This document shows, piece by piece, positions 24,454 to 32,589 of a DNA stretch of 58,372 nt. The notes under the pieces were generated by a model, which was not told the origin of the DNA, did no database searches, and was given only the letters and a program-made list of their open reading frames with translations. The position numbers were made by a program, and so were the translations under genes. How positions within the stretch are numbered: position 1 is the stretch's first letter; each line of letters starts with the position of its first letter. The DNA is taken from the NCBI GenBank assembly GCA_026552855.1, contig JAPMTX010000139.1:1-58372 (forward strand), read 5' to 3'. The stretch is from Candidatus Methanoperedens sp. GTDB lineage: Archaea; Halobacteriota; Methanosarcinia; Methanosarcinales; Methanoperedenaceae.

Positions 24454-24675
24454 TTGCTCATATTATTTACGTTTTTTTTGTCTCTTGCCCTTTACAATCA
24501 GTTAGCCCCTAATTTTAAGAATTATACTGGTTGTAAGGCATTCCGGCACACATTATATCATGAGATCGGGCATGTGGAGTATTCTTATTATTTTGGCGCT
24601 GGCGGCAATGACTCGGAGAGAGAAGGATATGCAAACGAGTATGCTGATCGCTTCGCAAGAAATGAATGCAATTAA
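24454..24675 (+). CDS. Small HEIGH-motif metalloprotease-like protein
   Basis: The 73-residue frame (TTG start) has a hydrophobic N-terminal segment (1-15), then H-E-I-G-H (zinc HExxH motif) inside TLYHEIGHVEYSYYFG. A second acidic stretch SEREGYANEYADRFAR follows 12 residues later and could supply the third ligand (Glu), as in M78/ImmA-type zincins. Intact peptidases are larger, so this may be a minimal member or a remnant. The TTG start and lack of a clear ribosome site lower the confidence. Confidence 0.5.
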   Translation: MLILFTFFLSLALYNQLAPNFKNYTGCKAFRHTLYHEIGHVEYSYYFGAGGNDSEREGYANEYADRFARNECN

Positions 24676-24717
24676 GTTATTGGAAATAGAAGATTAAAAC
24701 ATCATTTAGAGCTTTAT

Positions 24718-25689
24718 TCAAACAAAATCCGCATCGTTACAGGTTTTTACAGCCACTATCTTCCCGTCGTATCCGTTGATCTCCACAGCCTCGCTTTTAC
24801 CCCGTATTTCCCATACCGGGATGTGGATGAGTTCCATCTCTATGCCTATATCCTGGGGCTCAGGTGAGAACACCTTGTTCTCGAACACTATCGTATCCCC
24901 TATCATCTCATTGATCCTTACCTGCTTCGTATGCTCTCTCACAATAGCCTCGACTGCCCTGCTTAAGGCATCCTTTTTCTCGACCTTCGGCTGCTTTATC
25001 TCGTAATTCTGGGTAGGTACCAGGGTATTATCCTGGATATCCTGGTATTTATTAAAAGAATTCTCCCCCGTCAGCGCATTGATATAACCCTCGCCATCGC
25101 CTGTCAGGTCTATCATTCTTGATTTGAACTTTTTCTGGGCTTTGAAAGAATACCTGTAGTACCAGATGGGAATGAATTTTAATTGCTGATATTTCGCCTT
25201 ACCTGCTTTTGCCTCGCCAATGGATAAGGCATCAGGTTTCCCGATGTTCACGGCGACCGAGCGCAGGAATATCCTGATGGTCTTGTCATATTCCTTCTTC
25301 GGTATTTCCCTGTGAACCGAAGGCTGCGCACCAGCCTCTCTCTTCACCTGCCTTCCTTCCGGGCGCTCCTCAAGCGCGCCTGCGAGAACAGCCCTGCCAA
25401 CCCTGGATTCAAGTTCGTTTTTATCCCAGAGTACCAGCCCTTCATCAAGGGCAAAAGAGCGGACCTTCTCGTCAAACGATTCCGAGATCTGTATAGCCTT
25501 GCCTCCGTACCTCTGCACACTGTCCGAGAAATGCCTGATGCTGTTGATGTTGGTCGATGGCTCAAATTTGATGAACAGGTGCTCTGAATCCTTCTCTGCA
25601 AGCAGGTCTGATATGTCCGGGGAACTCGTGCTGTAGCCGTAAAACGTGAAAATCTTTCTAAGGATATCAATCACTGCCTGCTTGTTCAT
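24718..25689 (-). CDS. Archaeal restriction-endonuclease-like protein
   Basis: The 323-residue protein (ATG 25689; a GTG 18 bases upstream is possible) begins with a Mrr/nuclease-like alpha/beta region (residues 1-105, IFTFYGYSTSSPDISDLLAE and a central HLFIKFEP strand). A charged linker and a long second domain follow (130-323) with WYYRYSFKAQKKFKS and IHIPVWEIRGK. The pattern matches archaeal proteins annotated as type IV restriction-like or Mrr-fold; clear catalytic D-(E/Q)xK residues were not identified. Function unknown. Divergent from the NrpR-domain gene, with 84 bases between them for promoters. Confidence 0.55.
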   Translation of the reverse strand: MNKQAVIDILRKIFTFYGYSTSSPDISDLLAEKDSEHLFIKFEPSTNINSIRHFSDSVQRYGGKAIQISESFDEKVRSFALDEGLVLWDKNELESRVGRAVLAGALEERPEGRQVKREAGAQPSVHREIPKKEYDKTIRIFLRSVAVNIGKPDALSIGEAKAGKAKYQQLKFIPIWYYRYSFKAQKKFKSRMIDLTGDGEGYINALTGENSFNKYQDIQDNTLVPTQNYEIKQPKVEKKDALSRAVEAIVREHTKQVRINEMIGDTIVFENKVFSPEPQDIGIEMELIHIPVWEIRGKSEAVEINGYDGKIVAVKTCNDADFV

Positions 25690-25773
25690 AGGTACTACAC
25701 TTCTCACCTGATTAAAATACTTTATCTTTCTGCGGCAACTATTTATTATGCATAGTAATTATAAAGAACCAGG

Positions 25774-26520
25774 ATGACCGAAACAATGTTCGTTATCTCA
25801 AGGATCGAAAGCATGATGTACGAGGTTACCTTTGACCCGGTCCAGCGCAAGGGGAAAATAGTAGCTAACATATCGATCATAGACGAGGCTGACCTGAAGA
25901 GCGTTCTCGGCATCATCAGGCAGGCAGTGCACAGCGGTCTGTCCGTAAGCCCCTATATCAGGATATTCCGGTCCGGGGAAAAGATAGGGGGCGTAAAGAT
26001 AGAGAAAGGTAAAACAGGCATAGCAACTGCATGCAGCATCACGATAGACGGCGTGCTGCTAAAATCCGGCATACCGGTGAAGCCCAAATTCGGGGGCGTG
26101 GTTGAGATCCACGACGGTTCACCGCTGCGGTTCACGGACATACTCACGTACGACAGCACCACGATTGACCCTCTTGAAGTACTGATGTCCCAGGAGCTAA
26201 CGTCGGTGACTGAGATGGTTAACACAGGCTCAGGAAAGATACTGGCGAACCTGCGGGAAGCTCCAATGGCAGCGCGCGATAAGATAGAGCAGATACTTGA
26301 TTCCCTTGTGGGGGCAGGATTCTCTTGTATCCTTGAGGTCGGGGAACCAAACACCGATATACTGGGCGTCCAGGTGGGCAGGGACAAGCTCGGAATAGCG
26401 GTTATCGGCGGTACTAACCCCATGGCTCTCGTGCAGGAGAACGGCATCGATATAAACACGCAGGAGATGTCGATACTTCTCGATATTGAGGAGATGTCGC
26501 ATATCGATGAGGTAAAATAG
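25774..26520 (+). CDS. NrpR-type regulatory domain (DUF128), without HTH
   Basis: The 248-residue protein is a single NrpR/DUF128 domain: [15 protein letters not shown] and [20 protein letters not shown] near residues 65-90, then the C-terminal [17 protein letters not shown]. In methanogens NrpR represses nitrogen-assimilation genes and senses 2-oxoglutarate; its winged helix precedes this domain. No winged helix or extra upstream frame is seen here, so the protein may sense without binding DNA, or pair with a DNA-binding partner elsewhere (NrpRI/NrpRII pairs are known). Start ATG is preceded by an accagg sequence. Confidence 0.8.
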   Translation: MTETMFVISRIESMMYEVTFDPVQRKGKIVANISIIDEADLKSVLGIIRQAVHSGLSVSPYIRIFRSGEKIGGVKIEKGKTGIATACSITIDGVLLKSGIPVKPKFGGVVEIHDGSPLRFTDILTYDSTTIDPLEVLMSQELTSVTEMVNTGSGKILANLREAPMAARDKIEQILDSLVGAGFSCILEVGEPNTDILGVQVGRDKLGIAVIGGTNPMALVQENGIDINTQEMSILLDIEEMSHIDEVK

Positions 26521-26522
26521 GA

Positions 26523-26540
26523 TGCAAGGTTATATACGAT
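26523..26540 (+). promoter_or_regulatory. TATA-like element
   Basis: The motif ttatatacga directly follows the NrpR-domain gene, about 80 bases before the GTG start of the next gene. It fits an archaeal TATA box. Confidence 0.3.
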
Positions 26541-26620
26541 AAAAATCATAATCTTTCTCTTATGGAGTGCGCACCTTATAGAGAGGCGAACTTCTCAATA
26601 GGTGCAGGCGGGAATATCAA

Positions 26621-27016
26621 GTGGCAGGCAGGGAAATCTTTACTTCAAAGGAAGCGACAGAAATACTGGCTTCAAAGGATGAGGATATGAGGCGCAGGCT
26701 ATTGAGCGAGCGGCTGGAGCGCATCATTGGGATGCCCGAAGATGAGAGAATAGCTGCTTTAGAGGATATGCTCAATGATGAGTCAGATCTCACGGATGAA
26801 GACAGGGTTAAGGTCGTTAAGACAAGGATGGATATTCTTATAGATATGCCTGAAGAGAAGAGGGATATCCTGATAAGTGCCTTAAAGAAAGTGATGTCGG
26901 CATGGACTTTTGATAGAAAACTGATGGAGGAACAGGCGCTTGAGGCAGCTGTAAAGGGTTATACCCCTTTGAAGAAATTATCGATGTATGCCATGCTCAG
27001 GAGCATGTTAGCCTGA
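26621..27016 (+). CDS. Hypothetical helical protein, 131 aa
   Basis: Acidic, almost wholly helical protein with a GTG start and no recognised family. Two similar helix pairs appear (RLERIIGMPEDERIAALED near residue 31 and TRMDILIDMPEEKRDILIS near residue 68), suggesting an internal duplication of about 37 residues. A TATA-like element lies upstream. The convergent pepF stop is 25 bases away. No catalytic motif is seen. Confidence 0.65.
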   Translation: MAGREIFTSKEATEILASKDEDMRRRLLSERLERIIGMPEDERIAALEDMLNDESDLTDEDRVKVVKTRMDILIDMPEEKRDILISALKKVMSAWTFDRKLMEEQALEAAVKGYTPLKKLSMYAMLRSMLA

Positions 27017-27041
27017 CATGCCGGCGGGCCCATCCGCCAAC

Positions 27042-28847
27042 TTAGACCAGCTCCTCAGCCTGTTTCAGCATCCCATCCATTAGCCCCAGTCCCTCAAGCC
27101 AGAAATCAGGGTCGTCGAGCTTTATTCCGAATTCTTCAAGCAGTTTTGCGGGCTGCTCCTTTCCGCCTGAGGAAAGCAATCTCAAGTATTTCGGGACGAA
27201 CCTCTCACCTTCCTCAGTGTACATCCTGTAAAGGGACAGCACAAGCAGCTCGCCAAAAGCGTAAGCATATACATATCCGGGAGCCTCAAGAAAATGGGGA
27301 ATATAGCTCCACCATGTCCTGTAATTGTCCGTAAGCGTGACCGAGCCCCCGAACATCTCTTTCTGTGTGCCGATCCAGAGTTCTCCGAACCGCTCTTTTG
27401 ATAGCTCACCCCTGCCGCGCCTCTCCCTGTGGATGGCATCCTCGAACCTGTTCATGGCGATCTGCCTGAACACAGTGGCGAACATTTCCTCAAGTTTAAC
27501 GCACAGCAGGCTTAATCTCTCCTCTTTTGTCTTTGCCCCGCCCAGCAGCGAATTGAACACCAGCATCTCCCCGAACACAGAGGCTGTCTCCGCAGTGACA
27601 AGCGGCGTCCTGCTGTTGAAATAGCCCTGCTCTTTCTCAGCAAGGTACTGGTGTATGCCGTGACCCAGTTCATGCGCTACGGTCATCACGTCGCGGTTTT
27701 TCCCTGTGTAATTTACCATCACGTAGGGATGCACATCAGGCGTGCTTGGGTCGCTGAAAGCCCCACCCCTTTTGCCCGGCATGACAGGAGCATGTATCCA
27801 TCTCCCATCGAAGAACAGACGGGCGATTTCCATCATCTGCGGTGAGAAATCATTGTAAGCCCGCAGTACTATGCCCTTGCATTCGTCCCACGGGACTGCT
27901 TTCTCTGAAGAGAACGGGAGCGGAGCGTACCTGTCATAATCGAACAGCTCGTCCAGTCCCAGTAATGATTTTTTTAGCCTGTAATATCTCTTGGGGATAT
28001 CGTACCTGCTCCTGACCGCACCTACCAGAGCCTCCACGGTTTTCTCCTCTATTTCGTTGTCAAGGTTCATGGAGCTTATCCAGTCCGGGTATTTCCGCAG
28101 GCGGTCTATTATCATCTTATCTGCAAGTACGGTGTTGAAGGTGTGAGACAGGATATGAAGCTCTCTGGATAATCCCCGGGTGAACTCTTCAGAGGCTTTT
28201 TTCCGCACCTCCCGGTCGGGATTGTATAGCTCGGACAGCACTTCCTCCTCAGTCCTTCCCGCTTCCCCGAACTTCATCTGAGAGAGCAGTTTCTCAAAGA
28301 GCTTTTCCCAGCTTGTGACCCCGACCGGGGATACCTCAGCCAGGAGCTTTTCCTCTACCTCGGACAGCAGGTGAGGGCTGTATTTCCTGAGCTTTTCCAG
28401 GTAATGCCTGTATCTGCTCAGTTCCGTGCTCACAAGAAGCGACTGCGCGGTATTATCTTCAAGAGATGCCCATTCCAGTTCAAAGAAGAGAAGGTCTCTC
28501 TGGAACTGGCTTGCTGTCTCATGGAACATCTGAAGGAACGCCCCGGCTTCGGCGTTATCCGACTGCGTGGCGAAATTAAGGTATGCGAATGAGCCGATGC
28601 GTGAGATTTTCCGGGAGATGGATTCAAGTTCGATGATTGAGGTGAGTAGTTCGGGTGGGGATATGTCTTTTATCCTGCCTCTGTATTGCGAAGAAAAGTC
28701 AGAGGTTCTTTTCTTGATGTCCTCGGTGTCTTTTTTGATGTTCTCATCGTTTATGTCCTTGTAAAGAGGAGTCAGGTCCCAGGTTACATGCTCACTTCCC
28801 AGGTTATCGTTCATATCAGATGAGTTGTAGGTAATGGTTATTAACAT
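27042..28847 (-). CDS. pepF: Oligoendopeptidase F (M3 family)
   Basis: PepF is a cytosolic zinc peptidase that cleaves short peptides. The 601-residue protein has typical length, with the zinc motif H-E-L-G-H (in AHELGHGIHQYLAE, residues about 389-402). The C-terminal YVYAYAFGELLVLSL helix and AKLLEEFGIKL are characteristic of the family. Met12 (28814) is an alternative start. Stands alone between small genes. All catalytic parts are present. Confidence 0.93.
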   Translation of the reverse strand: MLITITYNSSDMNDNLGSEHVTWDLTPLYKDINDENIKKDTEDIKKRTSDFSSQYRGRIKDISPPELLTSIIELESISRKISRIGSFAYLNFATQSDNAEAGAFLQMFHETASQFQRDLLFFELEWASLEDNTAQSLLVSTELSRYRHYLEKLRKYSPHLLSEVEEKLLAEVSPVGVTSWEKLFEKLLSQMKFGEAGRTEEEVLSELYNPDREVRKKASEEFTRGLSRELHILSHTFNTVLADKMIIDRLRKYPDWISSMNLDNEIEEKTVEALVGAVRSRYDIPKRYYRLKKSLLGLDELFDYDRYAPLPFSSEKAVPWDECKGIVLRAYNDFSPQMMEIARLFFDGRWIHAPVMPGKRGGAFSDPSTPDVHPYVMVNYTGKNRDVMTVAHELGHGIHQYLAEKEQGYFNSRTPLVTAETASVFGEMLVFNSLLGGAKTKEERLSLLCVKLEEMFATVFRQIAMNRFEDAIHRERRGRGELSKERFGELWIGTQKEMFGGSVTLTDNYRTWWSYIPHFLEAPGYVYAYAFGELLVLSLYRMYTEEGERFVPKYLRLLSSGGKEQPAKLLEEFGIKLDDPDFWLEGLGLMDGMLKQAEELV

Positions 28848-28882
28848 TATCTAATATAAAGAATATATAGCTAAAAGAAACT

Positions 28883-29056
28883 ATGCAAAAACCTAATGAA
28901 GAACAGCCTGAAAATCGTAACGAAGAAATAACAAAAGATTCACTCTTCGATATAGTGGGCTCTTTCAGGACAAAAGAAGGCAACTGGAGTGAAAGGGATG
29001 ACTGGAGAGAACAGATGCGGATTTTTCTCTCCAGCTTTGCTTTATTTCATGCTTAA
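28883..29056 (+). CDS. Small hypothetical protein, 57 aa
   Basis: A short plus-strand frame, Glu/Asn-rich at its start and ending DWREQMRIFLSSFALFHA. Its last 15 bases overlap the 3' end of the convergent PAS gene. No family is recognised and no strong ribosome-binding site is visible. It may be the truncated start of a lost gene. Confidence 0.35.
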   Translation: MQKPNEEQPENRNEEITKDSLFDIVGSFRTKEGNWSERDDWREQMRIFLSSFALFHA

Positions 29057-30613
29057 AACATCATGTATGGTTCCAAGCAACTTCTCAGCAGTGTAAGGCT
29101 TTGGCAAAAAAGCGTTTGTGTGATCTGCTATATTTTTGAGTTTATCCTTCTCTGCTAATCCGCTGGCTGCGATAATTTTAATTTCGGGGGAAAATTCGTA
29201 GAGAGATTTTCCAATAGCATCTTTTGCCGAAATCCCTGTAGAAGTTTCAGACGCTTTATTCCAGTAGGTATATTTCAAATCTTTATCCATCGCAAAGAAG
29301 ATTTCTCCAATGCTTTCAGTAAGCTCCCTGTAGCTTGCTTCGGCTTCTTTCAGTTCTGCTGTCCGTTCCTGAACCCGTATTTCTAACTCATCGTACACTT
29401 TACGCAGCGCCTCTTCTATCTGCTTGCGCTCGGTGATGTCTTCTCCTGAACTCAGCGTTCCGATAATCTTGCCCTTTTCACCCCAGATGATCGAATTGTG
29501 CCAGGCGATGATTCTCTCTTCTCCCCGGCTCATTAAGATTGGATTCTCGAAGTATTCAACAGGCTCAAGATCTCCAGATATCAGTTTTTTAAAAGCAGCT
29601 TTCATCTCGTCCTGTATTCTTTCCGGAAGAAAAGTCTCGAACCAGTCCTTACCAACAATTTCTTCTTTTATGCAGGCTAAAATCTCACATGCCTTTTCAT
29701 TAGTGAGTGTTACTCTTCCCTCAGTATCCAGAGCAAGGATTATAACTCCGGCAATGTCCAGTAGCTTTTTGGCTTTGTCCCTTTCCTGGATCAGCATCAG
29801 CTCAAGTTCGGCATCTCTAACCGGGGCGGCGCTGACCTGGCGATACCGCAATTCCCCGCTTGCAGGAGTTCGGACGATTTCCTCATGTTTCGTCACGACT
29901 TCTCCTTGTAGAGCGTGCAGTGTCGGAGCCTCATCGACAGGGCGGGGGCTGCCATCAGGACGATACACTTCCAGGCTCCTGGCGAGCTTTTCCACCCCTA
30001 TCCTTTCAGCGGAGTCCAGGCCGAACTCCCGGAGAGCCGCCGAATTTGCCAGAATGAATCTCTTCTGTGTATCAGCAAACCATACCTCGTCGTTAATGCT
30101 GTTGATCCGTGCTGATAATCTGTCTTTCTCCTGTTGAACAGCGATCAGCAGTCTCCGGGTTTCCTCCTCCGCCCGCTTGTGACCGGTAATATCGATTATA
30201 ACTGTTCTGCATTGACTGGATTTACCCTCGCTGTCCTGCACTAACAGGCTCTCCAGTTGAGCATCGAATTGAATCCCACCCTTACCCACAAGTTTGATTT
30301 CGCAGGTTTGCTGTGTTCTGGTTCTAAAAACCTGCTGCAGGTGCGAATAAAAAACATCCCTGCTATCAGGGACAATACAAAAAGAAAATGGTTTTTTGAT
30401 CAAAAAGCCTCTTTCCACACCTAATTTAGTAGCACCAGTGAGGTTTACCTCCAGAATAATCCCGTTTTTATCAAAAGTAAAATAACTAATCGGGGCAAGA
30501 TCATACAGATCAGCATACTTACTGCGCGACTCTTCAAGTACTTGCAGTGGCTGATCTTGCAATGCTCCCTCAGCCTGCTTGCGCAGGTTTTCTGATGTCA
30601 TTCTGTCCACCAT
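29042..30613 (-). CDS. Multi-PAS protein that has lost its kinase core
   Basis: The 523-residue protein has about four PAS domains: PAS1 about 32-150 (LAPISYFTFDKNGIILEVN), PAS2 from 165, PAS3 about 285-395 (GRVTLTNEKACEIL), then a coiled coil and a partial PAS4 about 430-476. At residue 477 it switches straight to the last 47 residues of a response-regulator receiver domain (EIKIIAASGLAEKD, then LPKPYTAEKLL with the conserved Lys-Pro). The end of PAS4, a histidine kinase core and the first half of the receiver are missing without a frame change. This points to a deletion inside a hybrid sensor kinase. It may survive as a sensor-only protein or be decaying. Confidence 0.8.
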   Translation of the reverse strand: MVDRMTSENLRKQAEGALQDQPLQVLEESRSKYADLYDLAPISYFTFDKNGIILEVNLTGATKLGVERGFLIKKPFSFCIVPDSRDVFYSHLQQVFRTRTQQTCEIKLVGKGGIQFDAQLESLLVQDSEGKSSQCRTVIIDITGHKRAEEETRRLLIAVQQEKDRLSARINSINDEVWFADTQKRFILANSAALREFGLDSAERIGVEKLARSLEVYRPDGSPRPVDEAPTLHALQGEVVTKHEEIVRTPASGELRYRQVSAAPVRDAELELMLIQERDKAKKLLDIAGVIILALDTEGRVTLTNEKACEILACIKEEIVGKDWFETFLPERIQDEMKAAFKKLISGDLEPVEYFENPILMSRGEERIIAWHNSIIWGEKGKIIGTLSSGEDITERKQIEEALRKVYDELEIRVQERTAELKEAEASYRELTESIGEIFFAMDKDLKYTYWNKASETSTGISAKDAIGKSLYEFSPEIKIIAASGLAEKDKLKNIADHTNAFLPKPYTAEKLLGTIHDVLSMK

Positions 30614-30914
30614 GTAGTTACAATTTTGCCTGGCTTATTCACATCTCGATGTGGTTCAGGTATCTCCCGTTCCGGCTGTATATTCGGACATAGATGTCTG
30701 TCTATACATCCTTTACCTGAATCTGATTTTATTAAGCTTCAATAATAAAGAGAGAAATTGGATTGCTTAATCTCTATTCTTACTTATCTTGAGATACGTA
30801 AATGAAATTATTAAATAATCGTATGCCCACGAGAAACAAAACCGCAGATGAACGCGGATAAACGCAGATACACCAATTCAAATTACGAATGTTTAAAAAT
30901 CTGGCTATATCTCT
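30614..30914. other. Intergenic region with a dispersed repeat
   Basis: No gene or RNA is recognised. The region holds the upstream side of the PAS gene, a short self-complementary stretch (acatagatgtctgt) near 30689-30702, and the 30-base repeat at 30839-30868. Confidence 0.4.
30839..30868. repeat. 30-base dispersed repeat, copy 2
   Basis: Copy of the unit at 6947-6976, made of 10-base blocks of the type cgcagatgaa / cgcggataaa / cgcagatac. Confidence 0.5.
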
Positions 30915-31544
30915 TCACCTGTACACGTACTCCCTTTTCGCGCGCATCAAATCCCCTATCTTCGTCGATGTCAGCAGTTCAAAGACAATCAGCGCCAGGA
31001 ACAGTATAAAAAGATAAGCAGCCGCAGCCGACGCACCTTTGTCGAGCGCAATCACTGCAACGATCAGCGGCGCAGCCACCGTGATGACAACCCCTGACGC
31101 ATGCATGAGCGCCCTTGCTTTAGCAGAAGCTTTCAGGTAGGAGAAATAATCTATCTTCAATGTCGGCTCAAACCGCGCCGGACCATCAAGATAATAATGC
31201 GTGAATCTGATGCCGAACATGGAGCCTGTGAGATAATGCGAGAGAGGATGCAGCGTCGTCAGAAGCACAAGAGCGCTGATGTAGAGCATCCAGTCAGAAT
31301 TTACCTGGAAAGCCAGGATGACGGCGGCTGCAGTTACAGCAAGCTCAAGCAGGTTTCCCAGGGGAACGCTGAGCGTGAAAGGGGCATTCTCCATGAACCG
31401 TTTCTGGCTTATATCTGCAATCAGCTTCAATATCTCATCGTCTTTTATCTTATCTCTTTTCACCTGGTCGATGATAGCCCGGAAAGCCTTTCCATCAAAA
31501 CTCTTTTCAAGCTGCCTGAGGCGCTCTTTTAATTCCTCTTGCAT
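30915..31544 (-). CDS. Four-helix membrane protein downstream of birA
   Basis: The 209-residue protein has a charged N-terminal half-domain (1-55) and about four membrane helices (63-85, 87-105, 145-165, 170-190). HPLSHYLTG near residue 99 and TIGLMH-type positions (KARALMHASG, about 143) sit where site-2-protease-like proteins have their HExxH and NPDG regions, but the zinc motif is not complete. I call it a conserved archaeal membrane protein of unknown function. It follows birA by 46 bases on the same strand. Confidence 0.65.
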   Translation of the reverse strand: MQEELKERLRQLEKSFDGKAFRAIIDQVKRDKIKDDEILKLIADISQKRFMENAPFTLSVPLGNLLELAVTAAAVILAFQVNSDWMLYISALVLLTTLHPLSHYLTGSMFGIRFTHYYLDGPARFEPTLKIDYFSYLKASAKARALMHASGVVITVAAPLIVAVIALDKGASAAAAYLFILFLALIVFELLTSTKIGDLMRAKREYVYR

Positions 31545-31590
31545 ATTATCGCCTATTATCCTGTTATTGCATCATCGTCTCAAAGTTATC

Positions 31591-32589
31591 TCATAGCCGT
31601 CTTAAGTGCTCGCAGTTCCCTGCTACAATCTTCTCAAGCTTTCCCTCGCCCGTCTCCAGTATCAGCGCGCCCTCGCTGTCCACTCCTATCGCTTCGCCGT
31701 ATATCGTCCTTGTCTGCGTCGTGATCTTTACCCATTCACCTATGGTCGCGGATATGTTCCTCCATTGCTCAAGTATCGATGAGAAACCGTCCTCCTGGAA
31801 TTCCAGGTAAAGAGCCTCGAATTCAGCAAGCAACCTCTGGACGAACCCGACGCGGTCTATCTCGCCGCCAAGCTCTTTTTTCAGCGATGTTGAGGTATCC
31901 CTTATCTCTTCCGGGAACGATTCGGTATCAACATTTGCATCTATACCGATGCCCACAACGCAGTACTCTATCTGGTCAATCTCTGCCTCTATCTCGGTAA
32001 GGATCCCGCACACCTTCTTCCCGTTTATTAAAACATCGTTTGGCCATTTTATCTTCGCCGGAAGCCCGTAGCTTCGCATCGTCTTTGCGACCGAGATGCC
32101 TGCAAGGAATGTTATCCTGGATGCGTACAGGGGCTGTATCTTCGGTTTTATGATTATGGAGAGCCATATCCCGCCTTCAGGCGAGATCCATTTCCTGCCC
32201 AGCCGTCCGCGCCCGCCTGTCTGGGATTCAGCTATTACTACCGTCCCTTCCTCAACCGAGCCAGCTATCTCGCGGGCTATTATATTTGTACTCTCTGTTT
32301 CCCTGTAGTACCGGATATCCCTTCCTATCACGCTTGTTTTGAGCCCGGATTTGATCTCAGCCGGAGCCAGCCTGTCAGGCGAGCTGACAAGCGAATATCC
32401 CAGGTTCGTTGATGATTCTATCATATATCCCTCAGTCCTCAGTGCCTGGATGTGTTTCCATATCGTTGCCCTTGAAACTGCAAGTTCGTGGGCAAGCTCT
32501 TCGCCTGAGACGTGCTCACCTCTCCTTGCAAGCAGCTTTTCAAGTATATTATCTTTTATTTTATCTCTTATATTCATTTCGCTCCCCAT
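31591..32589 (-). CDS. birA: Biotin-[carboxylase] ligase with N-terminal HTH
   Basis: BirA attaches biotin to the carrier lysine of carboxylases. The 332-residue protein has a winged helix (residues 10-65, VSGEELAHELAVSRATIWKH) and the ligase domain with G-R-G-R-L-G-R-K-W (about 126-134) and KWPNDVLINGKKVCGIL (about 181-197). The HTH suggests it also represses biotin genes, as in other two-domain BirA proteins. It overlaps the end of pycA, which it presumably biotinylates via pycB; Met5 (32577) with a ggggag site is a likely start. Confidence 0.95.
   Translation of the reverse strand: MGSEMNIRDKIKDNILEKLLARRGEHVSGEELAHELAVSRATIWKHIQALRTEGYMIESSTNLGYSLVSSPDRLAPAEIKSGLKTSVIGRDIRYYRETESTNIIAREIAGSVEEGTVVIAESQTGGRGRLGRKWISPEGGIWLSIIIKPKIQPLYASRITFLAGISVAKTMRSYGLPAKIKWPNDVLINGKKVCGILTEIEAEIDQIEYCVVGIGIDANVDTESFPEEIRDTSTSLKKELGGEIDRVGFVQRLLAEFEALYLEFQEDGFSSILEQWRNISATIGEWVKITTQTRTIYGEAIGVDSEGALILETGEGKLEKIVAGNCEHLRRL

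Noticed and set aside
26562-26690. Frame beginning MECAPYREANF between two genes
   Set aside because: It overlaps the start of the 26621 gene in another frame and has no ribosome-binding site or recognisable family.
29424-30137. Plus-strand open frame opposite the PAS protein
   Set aside because: Ser-rich product with no motif, antisense to clear PAS domains.
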